Counted from the first letter of the stretch, positions 45,182 through 56,979 are shown. The stretch: 64,000 nucleotides of DNA from Darksidea phi (GCA_030770425.1 JASJFT010000019.1:310001-374000), one strand, 5' to 3'. Made by a program: numbers and translations. Notes: generated by a model from the letters alone, not told the origin.

Positions 45182-45734
45182 ATGCCCGTCCTCTCTCATA
45201 CCAATACGAGCTCCGGTCCGTGGCCAACCAATCATTTGCCACAGCCTGGTCTAGAACAAGATCCTCAGCAATCGAAGCTCCAAGCTCTTCTTTTCAACAT
45301 AATCACGATTTTGCTATCTGCGGCTACCTTGGTCATGGCGGCTTTGCATTTCTGGCACCAGCGGAAGAAAGCGACGAATGAGCAAGAATATGGTATGTGT
45401 AGTCAACCTTCACATTTATAATGGTATCAATTCGGACAGCTGATACCTGGAGCCAGAAATTACGGACCATCCTCTGCACCGTTTTCAAGAACGCACCATC
45501 CCGATCGAGCAAGATGAATCGGCAGCAATTCATAATCCTTCTGCATTCGTCATCGGTGGAAGCGGAGCGCTTGTTGACCGCGTACAAGTCAGCACGACAT
45601 GTCCTCTTACGGATAGGACACACAGCCCAGACAGCCGGGAGCAAGATCTAGAACATGCAGGACATGAGATGCCCTATACAATATCAGTGGCGCTATCTCC
45701 GACCGGCGTAAGAGGAAGTTGCGACGTGGCTTAG
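45182..45734 (+). CDS. array member C: small single-pass membrane protein
   Basis: Exons 45182-45392 and 45457-45734 (64-nt intron, phase 1, donor G|GTATGTGT) give 162 residues. The head is MPVLSHTNTSSGPWPTNHLP. The block SKLQALLFNIITILLSAATL begins the single helix (about residues 33-58), followed by the basic flank HQRKK. The chosen second exon starts EITDHPLHRFQER and is Asp/Glu/Ser/His-rich. An alternative acceptor at 45437-45438 gives a shorter, more basic tail; I prefer the first because its composition matches the other members. Function unknown. Confidence 0.65.
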
Positions 45735-46645
45735 ACTACACACGCGTTACGGACATGTTAACTCAAAAGAATGCCGCGGCTATAATCGCGCACTTGTGGC
45801 GGATTTCATTTGAAAACATTTGGAGTATTCGATACATAAGGGTGCACGGTTTTGGTGGGCACCGAGGAAAACCACACACCTGTTGGCAGTTTAATTTTAT
45901 ACCATTCCTATCTACAACTGAACTGATATCCAATAATCACTCACTTCTCCGCTACACCTTTACACAGACGTCATTCAAACATTACCAGTCGCTTAATAGA
46001 ATTTATCGCAGAAGCAGCTCAAGCAGCATGCATATCACGTGTACAGAGACTGCTTTCCAGATCTGGTGGTTATAGCCGGTGAAAATGAGACGGAGGTCGC
46101 CGGTCCCCAGAAGCTTGGGATTAGCTTGCGCTACAGCGCTGGTATTTATATTGGATATATGGGCAAAAGGTGGTTATTATCAGCGAGCTACGAGAGGTCG
46201 GGTAACTGGCTTTTGATGGTTATTTTTATTGGTCGGGTTTGATCTGAACCTTCAGTATGGCGTCGTGGGCTTAGTCTTAACTAACAAATCTGCTGATCGT
46301 ACACGTAGGGTAGCCTTATGAAACAAGCTCCACCTCTTAGATCATTTGTTGTAAGCACCATTAACATCGAAGCCTTCCCATACTCCGCACCCTTCCCCAT
46401 TTCCGCAAACAGCCCCCGGGTATCACGTTTACACGTATGCATGCACTTAACCCTTCGTGCTCTGCCTATTACAAACGGAACCTGACCGGTAAGTAAGATG
46501 TAAGGTAGGTTTTACCGTTCCTAGGCACATAGGACTGACTATAAAATGGCACACCTTTCTCGCATTCAAATTAAGCCTGAAGCTAGGCTTCCTACCTCCC
46601 GTTACTTGAAAGGAGACCTTCTTATCTCAACAGCATTAACTCAAT
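45735..46645. other. intergenic with TATA box of member D
   Basis: No gene is supported. TATAAAA at 46540-46546 lies 100 bp upstream of the ATG of member D. Confidence 0.45.
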
Positions 46646-47210
46646 ATGTCTGCGTATCTGCTAAGGACGAACACGACCCAAGGCATTGAGTGGCCGACCA
46701 ATCATATGCCTCAGCCTCAAGAACCCAAACTCCAAACCCTTCTTATCAATATCATGTCCATCTTACTCGCTGCTGCTTCTGTAGGAGTAGCTTACCTACA
46801 CTTCCGGCACCAAATACGAACCGGGGCAATGCCCGTGAGCGTGGTATGTAAACCGAGTATTGTCGTTTTGACTCGACCAAAGTATTAACCGGGAGTAAGA
46901 CGAGGAGTATTCTTTGCAAGCCACGCGTCCACCAATTCCTCGTAATCGTCGCACCGACTCCGAAATCAATGATACAGTCTTGGAGGCTTCATCGCGCACC
47001 GGCGGTACAGAGCCGGCCGCTGAGCATGGAGATATTCAGACCGAGCATCGACATGCGGATGGTACTGTCGCCATCATAACCGAACCGGGAGTCACTCAAC
47101 TCAGAACAACGCGGGATATTATATCCTCGCCCAACAATGATGCCGTAATGGAGGCCGACCAAGTCTCCCTCCAGTGCGTTGCTGGCTCTTCTACAACACC
47201 GGCCCAATAG
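46646..47210 (+). CDS. array member D: small single-pass membrane protein
   Basis: Exons 46646-46843 and 46905-47210 with a GTATGT donor give about 167 residues. The head is MSAYLLRTNTTQGIEWPTNH, then EPKLQTLLINIMSILLAAAS starting the membrane helix and HFRHQIR after it. The tail is hydrophilic (RNRRTDSEIND, TEHRHADGTV) and ends TTPAQ. In this member the donor falls in phase 0 rather than phase 1; the acceptor at 46903-46904 keeps frame, but the acceptor 'gcaag' at 46920 is an alternative that does not. The WPTNH motif is shared exactly with member C. Confidence 0.6.
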
Positions 47211-48885
47211 CAATTCAATATAGGGTACACAACAAAGACGACAGGGAAAACACAATATCCCCAAGTGGTAACATTGAAACAACCATCGGAGTAGACACTC
47301 TACCGACAACTCTGCACCTTGGGAGTTCCCTAAGAGATACCACAGTTGACAACGCAAATCACCCTCGCCCTAGGACAGCTTGAACGGGTTGGGTTTAATG
47401 TCGTTAATCTCTGTATGAATGCATGAACGTGCATGCCTGGTGAAGGTGTCTGGGTTTGTACATCTAACATCTTGACGGATGTACGACCGCCTTCGAGGCG
47501 TTAGGAAGACTAAGCACGAAAAATTTGCAGCTATAATTTGAATCTTCGATGGGGGTATTGGTCTATGCAGAGCTATGGAGAGGGTGGAGTTCCTGGAGAT
47601 GTTGGTCCGGAGTCGGAGAGTACCGTTAGTGATATCTTTTACTTGACCTCTCCGCCCCTTTATCAGCCTCGACTTGTTCGTAGATACTCAATCGCTTTAT
47701 CCGAAAGTATCAGCGTGTGGAACCAATCTAGCAAGTCTACTTCGAATTCTTTTTGTCTTACCGTCAACGGCGCTTGGTGACACTATGCGAAGTGGATTAT
47801 TAGCTCTAGTACTATGGTATTCCCTAAGACCAATCATAGCAAAAGCCATATGGTGCCATAATCCAAGCTGGGGTAGTGCCATACGATTACGTGATGGAAT
47901 CAAGAAGCATTCGCGCGATGGCGGCGGTGTTGCGTTATGTTGGTGGATGCTACTATTCCTGACGGCCGGACCCAACGCAGTTTGCGACTTGCGTTTATAC
48001 CTAAGAGGTTCTTCCGCACCCGTACCTTTTATGCTAACCGCAGAGTCAAGTGATGCTCAAATAGCATACATATGATCTTGTTGAGACGAGTCGCAATAGA
48101 ACCTTCGCCAACGGCAATGTCGCATATTGAGTTGTACTTTGATGGAAAATTTAGTAACGGGGCAGTAAGCGATCATATGAGGTAGTGGAGTTTGGAATCA
48201 AAATTTGTGTAAACGCCCGATGACGCGGCGGCGGTGACCGTTCTGGATTTAACGGATGGAGCTGTGGAGCTGCTGCGGAGATATGGGAATCCAATCGGCG
48301 ATAGGCGGTTATGGAATGTTACGAAGGCTTGGGATCTGTACACTAGGCAGCAGGGGAACAAGGCTGCGATGCAGGGCACGGTACTCGCAACAATGGGCTC
48401 AAAGGGGTAGGACTTAATGAGTAGGCAAATGATGCACCAAGAGTCACAGACCGTCTAGTCTCCCGCGATGGTGTAATGAATTGCTTGACCATGTGCTCTC
48501 ACACTCGTGCTCGGCTAGCGCGAGCCCGGTGCGCCGGCACGCGCCGTTTACTGGTGGTAATGCGAACCGCATTAATCCGATCAGCAACTCAACGCCGCCA
48601 GTGGCGATATGTCCTTCATTATTTCACTTGCTGATGGCACGGCGTGGTTAGGCTCCGATAGAACTAGCGGAACGCCGACCGTCCCGAACTGGATGTGCTG
48701 TCGAGCGAGGCGAAGCTCATCTGTCAGCTCATCTGTCAGCCCATCTAACAGCACTCCACACAATACATTACGAACACCTAGTATATAATATGAGACCCCC
48801 GTTGGTGTTTCAAGACCTAAGTTTTAAGTCTCATCGACCGTTTGTCCTTAACTTAACAGAGATCACCTCTTCCACGATACCGAAT
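47211..48885. other. intergenic between members D and E, with one coding-like relic
   Basis: At 48213-48410 the plus strand encodes a coherent soluble-looking peptide (AVTVLDLTDGAVELLRRYGN, RRLWNVTKAWDLYTRQQGNK) without a start; I do not recognise it. The forward frame at 47674-48075 has no known domain. A TATATAA at about 48783 is 103 bp before the ATG of member E. Confidence 0.35.
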
Positions 48886-49598
48886 ATGCCTGCTCTCCTG
48901 CATCACAATGCGAGTCAAAGCCTACAGTGGTCAGCTAATACCATATCACCTCCAAAAGAGGAGCCTAAACTACAACAAGCTCTTCTTTTTAGTATTGTAA
49001 CTATATTGTTGGCTGCTGCCACTCTGGTTGTGGCATGTCTACACCTCTGGTATCAGAAAATAAGGAATGAAAGCACTCCTTCAAAGCACGGTATGTGTGT
49101 TACTATCATCTCAAGTTCCGCTGATTGATCCCAAACTAAATCTGAGAAGATAATGAACATTGTTTGGGGCAGTCGAACACTGGAGCCCTTCGTAGCAATC
49201 CAATCGACTCCAGCACAACCGAACCTATCTCGGTGACTTCCGATTATACCGATGGAGCAACAACAAAAGTCGAGCACGAAACGGCTGTGCCTACCACCTG
49301 CCATGTGGATACTAGTGTACAAACGATGGAAGCCGCACAAAGCAAAGTCCAATTGAAGCTTCATGTTTCGGATAATACAGACATTATATCCACCTCGGAT
49401 CACACTCAAGACCAATCCTATCATGATAGCACTCTCAAGTTCACCGGGGAACATGCTACGATATCCGACCACAAACCACTCCGTGATGAGACCGGTCCTT
49501 TGCAAGATCTGGAAGGCCCCTTGAACGACTCTGCGCATAGCCGAAACTCTATCGACTCTGGATGTGCATTCTCGCTTAGCAGTCGCACTGCACATTGA
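48886..49598 (+). CDS. array member E: small single-pass membrane protein
   Basis: Exons 48886-49090 and 49150-49598 (59-nt intron, phase 1, donor G|GTATGTGT) give 217 residues. The ATG at 48886 is preferred because it aligns with the other members: MPALLHHNASQSLQW, then EPKLQQALLFSIVTILLAAA and a helix ending ACLHLWYQK. The second exon begins DNEHCLGQSN and is Thr/Ser/Asp/His-rich without Cys motifs or repeats that I can name. It is the best-preserved member and the closest to the core compartment. Confidence 0.68.
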
Positions 49599-52158
49599 GG
49601 CCGAGTTGGAATCATCTCCCATCATTCTCTGCCTTCTGGGAGCCGGGATTAATACCATTCTCGCTTGCGGATCAACATATCCGGAGATGTGAGCTTGGAA
49701 TGAAGTCTGTACGGGGATGTTCCCTTGCCTTCTCGTTGATATATGTGGGGTATACGTATGGATAAGACGTTGGGTTGGTTTCGGAAATCGCTCTCACGAT
49801 TCGGTAGTTGCACGGCGCAAGATTAGTGAAGTACATCGGGAAATGGGGAGAAGCTGGCTGCAAAAAGACCTAGTAGAATTTGAGGTGTAATTTTCTAAGT
49901 ATCTGCTACGATCTTGGGCGCTCAAAAGCTCTAGCCACGTCAGTGGCTTGCGCCATATTGCGTTGCGCGAGAAATTTTTTGATCTCGCACCGCTCTACTA
50001 GACTTTGGAGATACAATTCAGGCTACCATTACGGGCTAAGTTCTTCTTTGAAACAAATTACAAGTTCAGAGAGTGTGCGCCTAGGACAGATTGTGGTGGG
50101 GTCATTTCTAGAGACGATTTAGCGGGTCCCAGGCAACATTGCTCGTTTCGTGGCTGAGCGGTCAAGATATTGTAAAGTGAGATCGAAGTTTGGCTGAGAG
50201 GGACGTGAGGAGGGCAAGGTATATGCGGAACCATCCGATGCCGCTGTGTTTGTGCTCAATGAGAGGAAAGAAAAGAATGAATAGAAGGGAGAGGGCTGAA
50301 ATAAGAAGTGGGCAGAGGGCAAGGAACAAGGCTGAGAGGGGGGAGCGGGGGTAGATGCAAGGCTGACGCTGTCGCACCCTCAGCTCCGGATAAGACGAGT
50401 TGATATGCAGTTCCTCAGAGGTAGATCGGGATATAATGTGTGCATGTTGGAAGGTACGTATGCCGACCAAGGCCTGAACAGCGAGCTACGGGACAGAAAT
50501 GGAACAGCATTAGATGAAATCACTGTGTTGTATCTAATAGATGCTCGGCTGAGTCTCGTCCCGCCCGGGGCGGCATCCGCCGTAGCAAAGTAGCCATTCT
50601 CCTGAGCTTTGCAACATGCTCCGAAGTAGCATAAGTGGAAGTCCGTGTTCCGGGGACTGCAGACCCTGGCTTCTACCGTCGTGTCATGGAGTGTTAGTGG
50701 CACGGTAGTTGGGCTCTTCCAGTTCCAAACCCACAGATGTCAGCCACTAGGAGAAAGTCTGCAGGGCTACGAAGCTTGACGAAAATGCCTCGTCCTATCT
50801 CTTGATCCCGCTGCCGAATCTAGGGGCTCGAATGCGTCAGGCGTGGCCTCTCATCGTCACCTCTCACCTTACATGAACCCATGAACCTCTGGACGAGTCA
50901 TGAGTCTAGCTCGACCAACTGAATTCCCGGTTGGCGCTTTTTGTTAATACCAGTAAGCTTTTCCTACTCCAAGCTCGTATTCGCGATTGATGCTGGCCAG
51001 GCGGTTTTTTATACTTCGCTTTCGCCAGCATCGCGTGAGAGCTGCTTGTGGGTAAAGGACAATTATTGGGAATGTGGCTAGCTGCGAGCAATTATTGTTA
51101 TGCCCGGACTTCCACCGTGATAAAAATGTCATTGAGATAATTGCGCACATATTAAATTAGATTTTGCATATGTGATTCTCGAGCTTGTTGCTACAGAAGG
51201 CTACGTGGAGATTCTTGTTTCGAATAGAACGTGTTTTTTCTATGCTCGAGAACAGAAGGGCCGAGGCATTCTTCAAAATCTGTATGATCGACGTACAGGC
51301 CACCCTAAGAGTTCATTATATCCCGCAGCCATTAGCAACTCCAGTCTCCCAATAGTCCTATCACGCATGTCCGGTTCAGTACGCCATATCGATAACCTGC
51401 ACAACCCAAATACAGTTGCTTAGTTGAAGCCCGGAAGATCGGTCGCCAATATCTCCGAGCGAGTTGCCAAAGGATTTGATCATGACTCTATCGGCCGGCG
51501 GACGTATTTCTTATTCTCAATTATCACTATCTGGCGGATAGCGAAGGCGATTGGGAGGTAAAAGACGTCGGAAGTTGTGGAAAGGTTGATGCTAGTAAGG
51601 AGGCTAGAGGAATGAGATTACACATGTTTGCAATAGTTTTTGAGCTCATGAGAAAAATACCAACACAATCGTTGATGTATAGGTATTTTCTAAGCCACCT
51701 TCTTGAGCCGTGATAGGGGCACTAGCCTCGCCGCCGCTTTGTGGCGGTAGAGACTGAGGTGGCATGTTTGCTGATAGGTCTCATCGCTGGTAGAAAGCAT
51801 CTCGGGAAACGGTGCTTCGCCAAAATAATGGGCTGGTTGCCCAGATTCCCTAGTACTTTAATGCCAACTCTCAAATTCTCATTTGAGGAAAGCTACCCGG
51901 CCTTTGCCATGCATTCGTTATAGCACCGGGGGGTCCAGCGAAATAGACCCAATATGCCATGGAAGGAGCCGAAAGAACTTTCGCAGCCTCTAATCGAACG
52001 GACTAACTTTGTCTCGGTTGCGCGATGACGTCGGTCCACTTAATACAACCGCGAAATTCAGCGGTAATCGTCAGATCGGTGAAGTCCGCCGAGGGCTGTG
52101 ATTGTCGTGTTCAAGTTTTAGATGAATGGAGAAAACAGTATTAAGACAATGCCGAATT
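49599..52158. other. intergenic transition zone, no supported gene
   Basis: Only short frames occur. A purine-rich stretch on the plus strand spans about 50258-50350 (gaggaaagaaaagaatgaat and similar). Otherwise I find no repeats or RNA genes. This is where the accessory array gives way to core-like genes. Confidence 0.5.
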
Positions 52159-53131
52159 TCATTCGTGGCCAGAATACCCCCGGAAGCTCTCGCAGCTGAG
52201 ATAGTTATTCTCAATGAATGCACTATCCAGTCGAAGACCGTACACATTCCTCCACTCTTGTTCGCTTGAGAAAGGGTGGATGTTTGCTCTGACGGTGCCA
52301 ATGACGCGTTCGATCTGGTTCGGCGCCGTCGATACCGAAGTGTCGAACAGCCTGATCATATTGTCGCACGTCTTGCCGTCAGCGAACGTAGGTTGGTTTG
52401 TGGTGTTTTTGAAAAACTCAAATGGAAAGAGCTCCTCGTCGGTAGTTGAGAAAAGTGTGCTAAGAGATTCGGCACCCTCGAGGCTACTCGCGCTGAAGTA
52501 CGTGGTGCCCGGCTTCTTCGCATTTGGGATGGCCCTGTATGCGTCACATCCCGGTTCGAAGGACGCTGGAAAGGTGTTGGTGCCGTAGTCGCCTGCACCT
52601 TTCAAAGCGATCTTGTGGTTGGCAGTCATGAGAAGTGAGGGCGCCCACTTAAAAGACGTAGAGTTGTCGTTGAGCAAGTCGAGGAATGGGAACTCAATGC
52701 CAGCACGCTATCCATGTTAGCCCCTCGAGCCTTGGTTTTAGAACTTTAAAACTCACAGTGAAATCATCAATTTTATAGCCAAACGCTCGCACTTCGTGAT
52801 CATGCAAAGCTTGGACAACTGCCGGATACATTCCTTTCGGAAACGATGGCAGCAAAGCTCGATACGCATGTTCAAGAATGCCGTATTGCGAGGGAATAAG
52901 CTGTCGTGCCAATGTCAACGAGATAGGCAGGAGGGCGATAGTTCCATTCAGCGTGCCGGTCGCATTGTTCGGATATAACGAAGCCACTGGATTAGGCTGG
53001 TCTACACTGGTGCACACATTGGTAACAATCTGGCTCGGAGCGTCAAAGTAGGCAGAAGATGCATATCGTAGCGCAAGTAACGAGAGAAATGAGAAGGCGA
53101 AGTACTGCAAAGTCGACGGCTTTGAGTGCAT
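52159..53131 (-). CDS. membrane-anchored or secreted conserved fungal protein of unknown function
   Basis: Exons 53131-52757 and 52707-52159 (49-nt intron, phase 0) give 307 residues. I start at MHSKPSTLQYFAFSFLSLLA (ATG 53131), where a hydrophobic N-terminus acts as signal peptide or anchor; an upstream in-frame ATG would add an unlikely leader. The body has SLTLARQLIPSQYGILEHAY, FPKGMYPAVVQ, then GIEFPFLDLLNDNSTSFKWA across the junction. This layout recalls the acetoacetate-decarboxylase-like proteins of fungi, but I see no clear catalytic lysine and leave the function open. It is divergent from the fumarate reductase gene. Confidence 0.75.
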
Positions 53132-54009
53132 CTTAGGATGTTGGATGCTCAGGAGTGCGAGGATAGGGTGGGAAAGGAGCGCAACGTCGAGATATGTGCA
53201 GAACATGATGAAAAAGGGTTGATGTCGCAAGAAGGGTAAAGAGGGGAGTGGTACGAGGAAAGAAGCGGCATCGTGCGTATAAGAGTAGGTACACACAACG
53301 TTCGGAAACACTTCAAGCCGCGCACGGTCCCCACTTTTTCGTACGCCTACCCCCTCAAAGGAAGATGATTGATCCTCAACGGGAAGTCAACAGCCCGGCA
53401 ATTGGCTCATTTCAAGGATTAACTGTTTTCCGTGCGCGTGCCCATTCAATGGCGTGGAAGCTGGTGTTCCGGATACAATGTGTCATCGAGGAATGCACTG
53501 ACTGACGAGTGTCCTTTCGCACCGGGACGTTGACGCGCCGAGACGCGGATCCCTCCAGATCTCCCCCATGTCGACAGGACCTGCTCTATGAGAGGAGGGG
53601 GCCTGAGCGGGCGTGTATTGTTGCCGCTGGGTTTCTGTGTGGAGGCAGAGGGCGTATCAGAGAAGGTTTCAACAGCCTCGAGATCTCGCCGATGATCTGC
53701 AAGGTGGTATGTGCGGGCGCTACGCCCGATCTGACAAGTCTCGTGAACTCTCCCCCCTCGCGCATTAACTATTGATCTTACACTCACCACAGGCGACGGT
53801 GAAGAACACCATCTAGCTCTCATGCTCAGCTGCAATCGGTTCTTCTAGGGCGATGAAAATGGAACCTGCATCCCGAGAGAGCGCGCCTGAACCTCGTCCG
53901 ATAAGGCGTGACCATGGCCTGATATGCACCCCGAATCAGCTGGATGGGCTTACATCCTCAGCGCAGACTAACAACATGTAGCTACAAATGATCACACTTC
54001 TCAACCACA
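53132..54009. other. divergent intergenic region
   Basis: This is the shared promoter region of the hypothetical gene (minus) and fumarate reductase (plus). Overlapping short frames only. Confidence 0.45.
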
Positions 54010-55500
54010 ATGAGTCGCACGCGAATACTCACTTTGATTACTTTTAGTGTATTCGGCTTTATCACAGCATATCTCTACACCCACTTTCCTACCGCCCCTA
54101 GCATGTCGACCCCAGCACCACCACGAACCACCGCCATAATCGTAGGCTCAGGTCTAGCAGGCCTCTCCGCAGCCTCGCAGCTGATATCACACAACATTCC
54201 CGTGCGTCTCCTCGAACGCGCCGCAAAGCCAGGCGGCAACTCCATCAAAGCTTCCTCCGGCATCAATGGCGCACCGACCAGGTATCAGAGCTTTTCCGAT
54301 GACGCGTTTTATGACGACTCGATCAAGTCGGCCGGCAAAGCCATGCATTTCCTTACTGCGGAAAGGGAGAAGCTAATTGGGACTTTGACGAACAAAAGCG
54401 CTGGGGCGATTGAGTGGTTGGTGGAAGAGGTGGGTGTTGATTTGAGTAAGGTGGCGATTCTGGGCGGACATACGTTCGCGAGGACACACAGAGGGGCTGG
54501 ACAGACGCCGCCCGGATTTGCGATCATTTCAGCGTTATTGAGCAAATTGAAGGAATCACCGTTTTTTCAACTTCAGACTTCATGTACAGTCAGCAACATC
54601 CTTCAATCGGGTCCCCGAGTTACCGGTGTCGAATACACCCGCGATGAAGGGAAGAAAGAAGAGCTCCATGGCCCAGTCATCTTCACCACTGGTGGATTTG
54701 GCGGCGATGCAGAAGGTCTACTCGCACATTACCGTCCCGATCTCGCAGGCTACCCATCAACCAACGACCCAAGACCAGGAACACAGCCTCTCTTGGCAGC
54801 CATCGGCGCGCAACTCATCGACATGGATCAAGTCCAAGTGCATCCAACCGGCTTTATTGAGCCTGCCAATCCCACCTCTCCTCTAAAGTTCCTCGCAGCA
54901 GAAGTCCTCCGCGGCGAAGGCGGCATCTTACTGCTGAACGGAAAACGCTTCATTAACGAGCTCGAAACGCGAGAGAATGTCACAAATGCGATCACCACGA
55001 CTCCTCCAACGTCCACATCGCCCAAGCAATGGGAAGTGCAGCTTGTACTAGATGAAGGCGTCTACCAGGCAGCGAAATCTCACGTCGACTTCTACATCTT
55101 CAAGAAATTGATGAAGAAGATCATGATATCTGAACTCGGATCTGACGCACTTCTTGATATCCAAGAATATGCAAAAGCTGCAACTGGGCGGCAAAAAGAT
55201 GCTTGCGGGCGGACGCAGTTTGCGAACTGGGCACTTACCGACCCAACCCCGGATTCAGTGGTTTACGTGGGTACTGTGACGCCTGTAGTACATTTCACCA
55301 TGGGCGGTGCACTCATCAATGAGAGAGCAGAGATATTAAGCAAAGGAAATGAGCCGATTGAGGGATTATGGGGAGCAGGTGAAGTCACTGGCGGTGTTCA
55401 TGGCGGGAACAGATTGGGTGGATCTTCGCTTCTTGAATGCGTTGTGTTTGGAAGAATCGCCGGAGAGAAGTGCGCTGAGCATATCAACAGCCAGGAATGA
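54010..55500 (+). CDS. soluble fumarate reductase (OSM1/FRDS1-like)
   Basis: This is a single exon of 496 codons. The N-terminus has a hydrophobic segment ILTLITFSVFGFITAYLYTH, then a second Met at residue 32. The FAD-binding motif is AIIVGSGLAGLSAASQL with ERAAKPGGNSIKASSGING downstream. The substrate-binding region holds DQVQVHPTGF, and the C-terminal FAD block is GEVTGGVHGGNRLGGSSLLE. The enzyme reduces fumarate to succinate using FADH2/FMNH2 and helps re-oxidise flavin under low oxygen. Yeast OSM1 makes two forms from alternative starts; the second Met here could do the same. The frame is intact. Confidence 0.93.
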   Translation: MSRTRILTLITFSVFGFITAYLYTHFPTAPSMSTPAPPRTTAIIVGSGLAGLSAASQLISHNIPVRLLERAAKPGGNSIKASSGINGAPTRYQSFSDDAFYDDSIKSAGKAMHFLTAEREKLIGTLTNKSAGAIEWLVEEVGVDLSKVAILGGHTFARTHRGAGQTPPGFAIISALLSKLKESPFFQLQTSCTVSNILQSGPRVTGVEYTRDEGKKEELHGPVIFTTGGFGGDAEGLLAHYRPDLAGYPSTNDPRPGTQPLLAAIGAQLIDMDQVQVHPTGFIEPANPTSPLKFLAAEVLRGEGGILLLNGKRFINELETRENVTNAITTTPPTSTSPKQWEVQLVLDEGVYQAAKSHVDFYIFKKLMKKIMISELGSDALLDIQEYAKAATGRQKDACGRTQFANWALTDPTPDSVVYVGTVTPVVHFTMGGALINERAEILSKGNEPIEGLWGAGEVTGGVHGGNRLGGSSLLECVVFGRIAGEKCAEHINSQE

Positions 55501-55689
55501 GTAGAGTACGCTTAACTTGATATATGTAAGACCTAATTAGGGTATCTACGGAATCTAACACGCAAAATACATATGTACAACGGCTAATTCAAAGCCCTCA
55601 TGCCGCCGCTAGCATCAAACATCAAAGACGCTGTCTAGCACATGCCGTCCAAACGAAACAGGCAGTGCAATGAAAAACACCGAGTATGC

Positions 55690-56979
55690 TCAGGCACTGT
55701 TGTGTTGCGTCTTCAAAAACTCTTCGACCTTCCTGCCATCCATCTCATTCACCTCCGTCTCCAAATTCTCCTGGTTCTGCACCTTTTCCCTCTCCGGCGA
55801 CGTACTCTTGCTTGTTGCTTCCGAACTAGAAGTACTTTGAGCTCGTCCGAAGCCCAGCGCTGCGAACCCGGAGTATATCGAGCTAGCTAACGTGTTTGCA
55901 GTGGCAGGCTTTTCTTGTCTAGTCTCACGATCTAGGTGCTCGACGTCTGACTCCGGTGCGGATGAGGATGACCGTGACCGCGATGAGGGTGTGGGCGTTT
56001 CCTGCGAGGATGATGTTTCCGGTCGTTCAATAGCATGCCCATGTTCTACTCCATTTAGTGTGCTTTGTGGTTCCACCGCCTTCCTCTCGCTTTCAAGCGT
56101 CTCCTCGAGCGCCTGACCGAAAAGAAGTCTAAAAATGACAACGAAGAGTACTTCATCTGTAGCCCGGTTCTTCAAGACGTATCGCAACTCATGCGTCTTA
56201 TCGTCGATATATCGCACGACTGATATGGAAAATCCCGGTATCCTTAGCGCAAAGTTGGCAAAGTCTAGATAGGGGTTGAAGAAATCCCCATGGTACATGC
56301 GGCCTGCCTCGAAAGTAAAGCTTTCCTGTTTTTTCGCATCCAGAAAGTTCTTCCGTCTCTTTGACACTTTTGCAGGGATGTGATGATCTGCGCGGATGCG
56401 CTGGCCGCTACCGTCAGCACCTTCTTCAATCACACCTTTAAAATCAGCATCTAGCGTTGCAAGCTGATCTTCCGCCGACGTTGCCGACGTGTGCTCCCCA
56501 ATCCGAAATGCAAAGAACGAAGACAGAGCTGGCCCGTACAGGTAAGGCTTATCCGAATACGGATCTGAATAGATTCCCGGATCCAAAATCGTCGTAACAA
56601 TTTTCATCGCATATCGGAACCCCGGCGGTAGCCGATCTCTTATCGAATGGTCAAAATCGAAGCCAGTAACCAGGTCACTGCCATTGATGTCCTTCTTCGG
56701 GACGAATGAAAAGCCTATTGAGTAACGGTCCGACGTGTGGAGTGGGTGCGCAAAGTAGTCTGAACTGGAGGGCGATCCGCGCGGCAGGCCGTGGTAGTCG
56801 CGTATCTTCACTTTGAGATAACACGTCATTATATCGTTTTCGATAATGTGGGCAGTAGGGCTGTTGACTGCGACTTCTTTGTGGGTGGATGAGTCGTACG
56901 ACGGTCCTGCGGTTACTTGGAGGAGGTACTTGTCGCGGGCGGCGGGATCAACGACACCGCCAGGGTCTGCGCGTGCCAT
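55690..56979 (-). CDS. DUF1769 family protein
   Basis: This is a single exon of 429 codons. The block KYLLQVTAGPSYD near residue 17 and the following YLKVKIRDYHGLP are typical of DUF1769 (PF08588), a conserved fungal family of unknown function. Other conserved pieces are FSFVPKKDINGSDLVTGFDF, KIVTTILDPGIYSDPYSDKP and FEAGRMYHGDFFNPYLDFAN, then FSISVVRYIDDKTHELRYVL. The last 120 residues are low-complexity, rich in Ser/Glu, and end in a charged helix. No membrane segments. The frame is intact. Confidence 0.9.
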   Translation of the reverse strand: MARADPGGVVDPAARDKYLLQVTAGPSYDSSTHKEVAVNSPTAHIIENDIMTCYLKVKIRDYHGLPRGSPSSSDYFAHPLHTSDRYSIGFSFVPKKDINGSDLVTGFDFDHSIRDRLPPGFRYAMKIVTTILDPGIYSDPYSDKPYLYGPALSSFFAFRIGEHTSATSAEDQLATLDADFKGVIEEGADGSGQRIRADHHIPAKVSKRRKNFLDAKKQESFTFEAGRMYHGDFFNPYLDFANFALRIPGFSISVVRYIDDKTHELRYVLKNRATDEVLFVVIFRLLFGQALEETLESERKAVEPQSTLNGVEHGHAIERPETSSSQETPTPSSRSRSSSSAPESDVEHLDRETRQEKPATANTLASSIYSGFAALGFGRAQSTSSSEATSKSTSPEREKVQNQENLETEVNEMDGRKVEEFLKTQHNSA

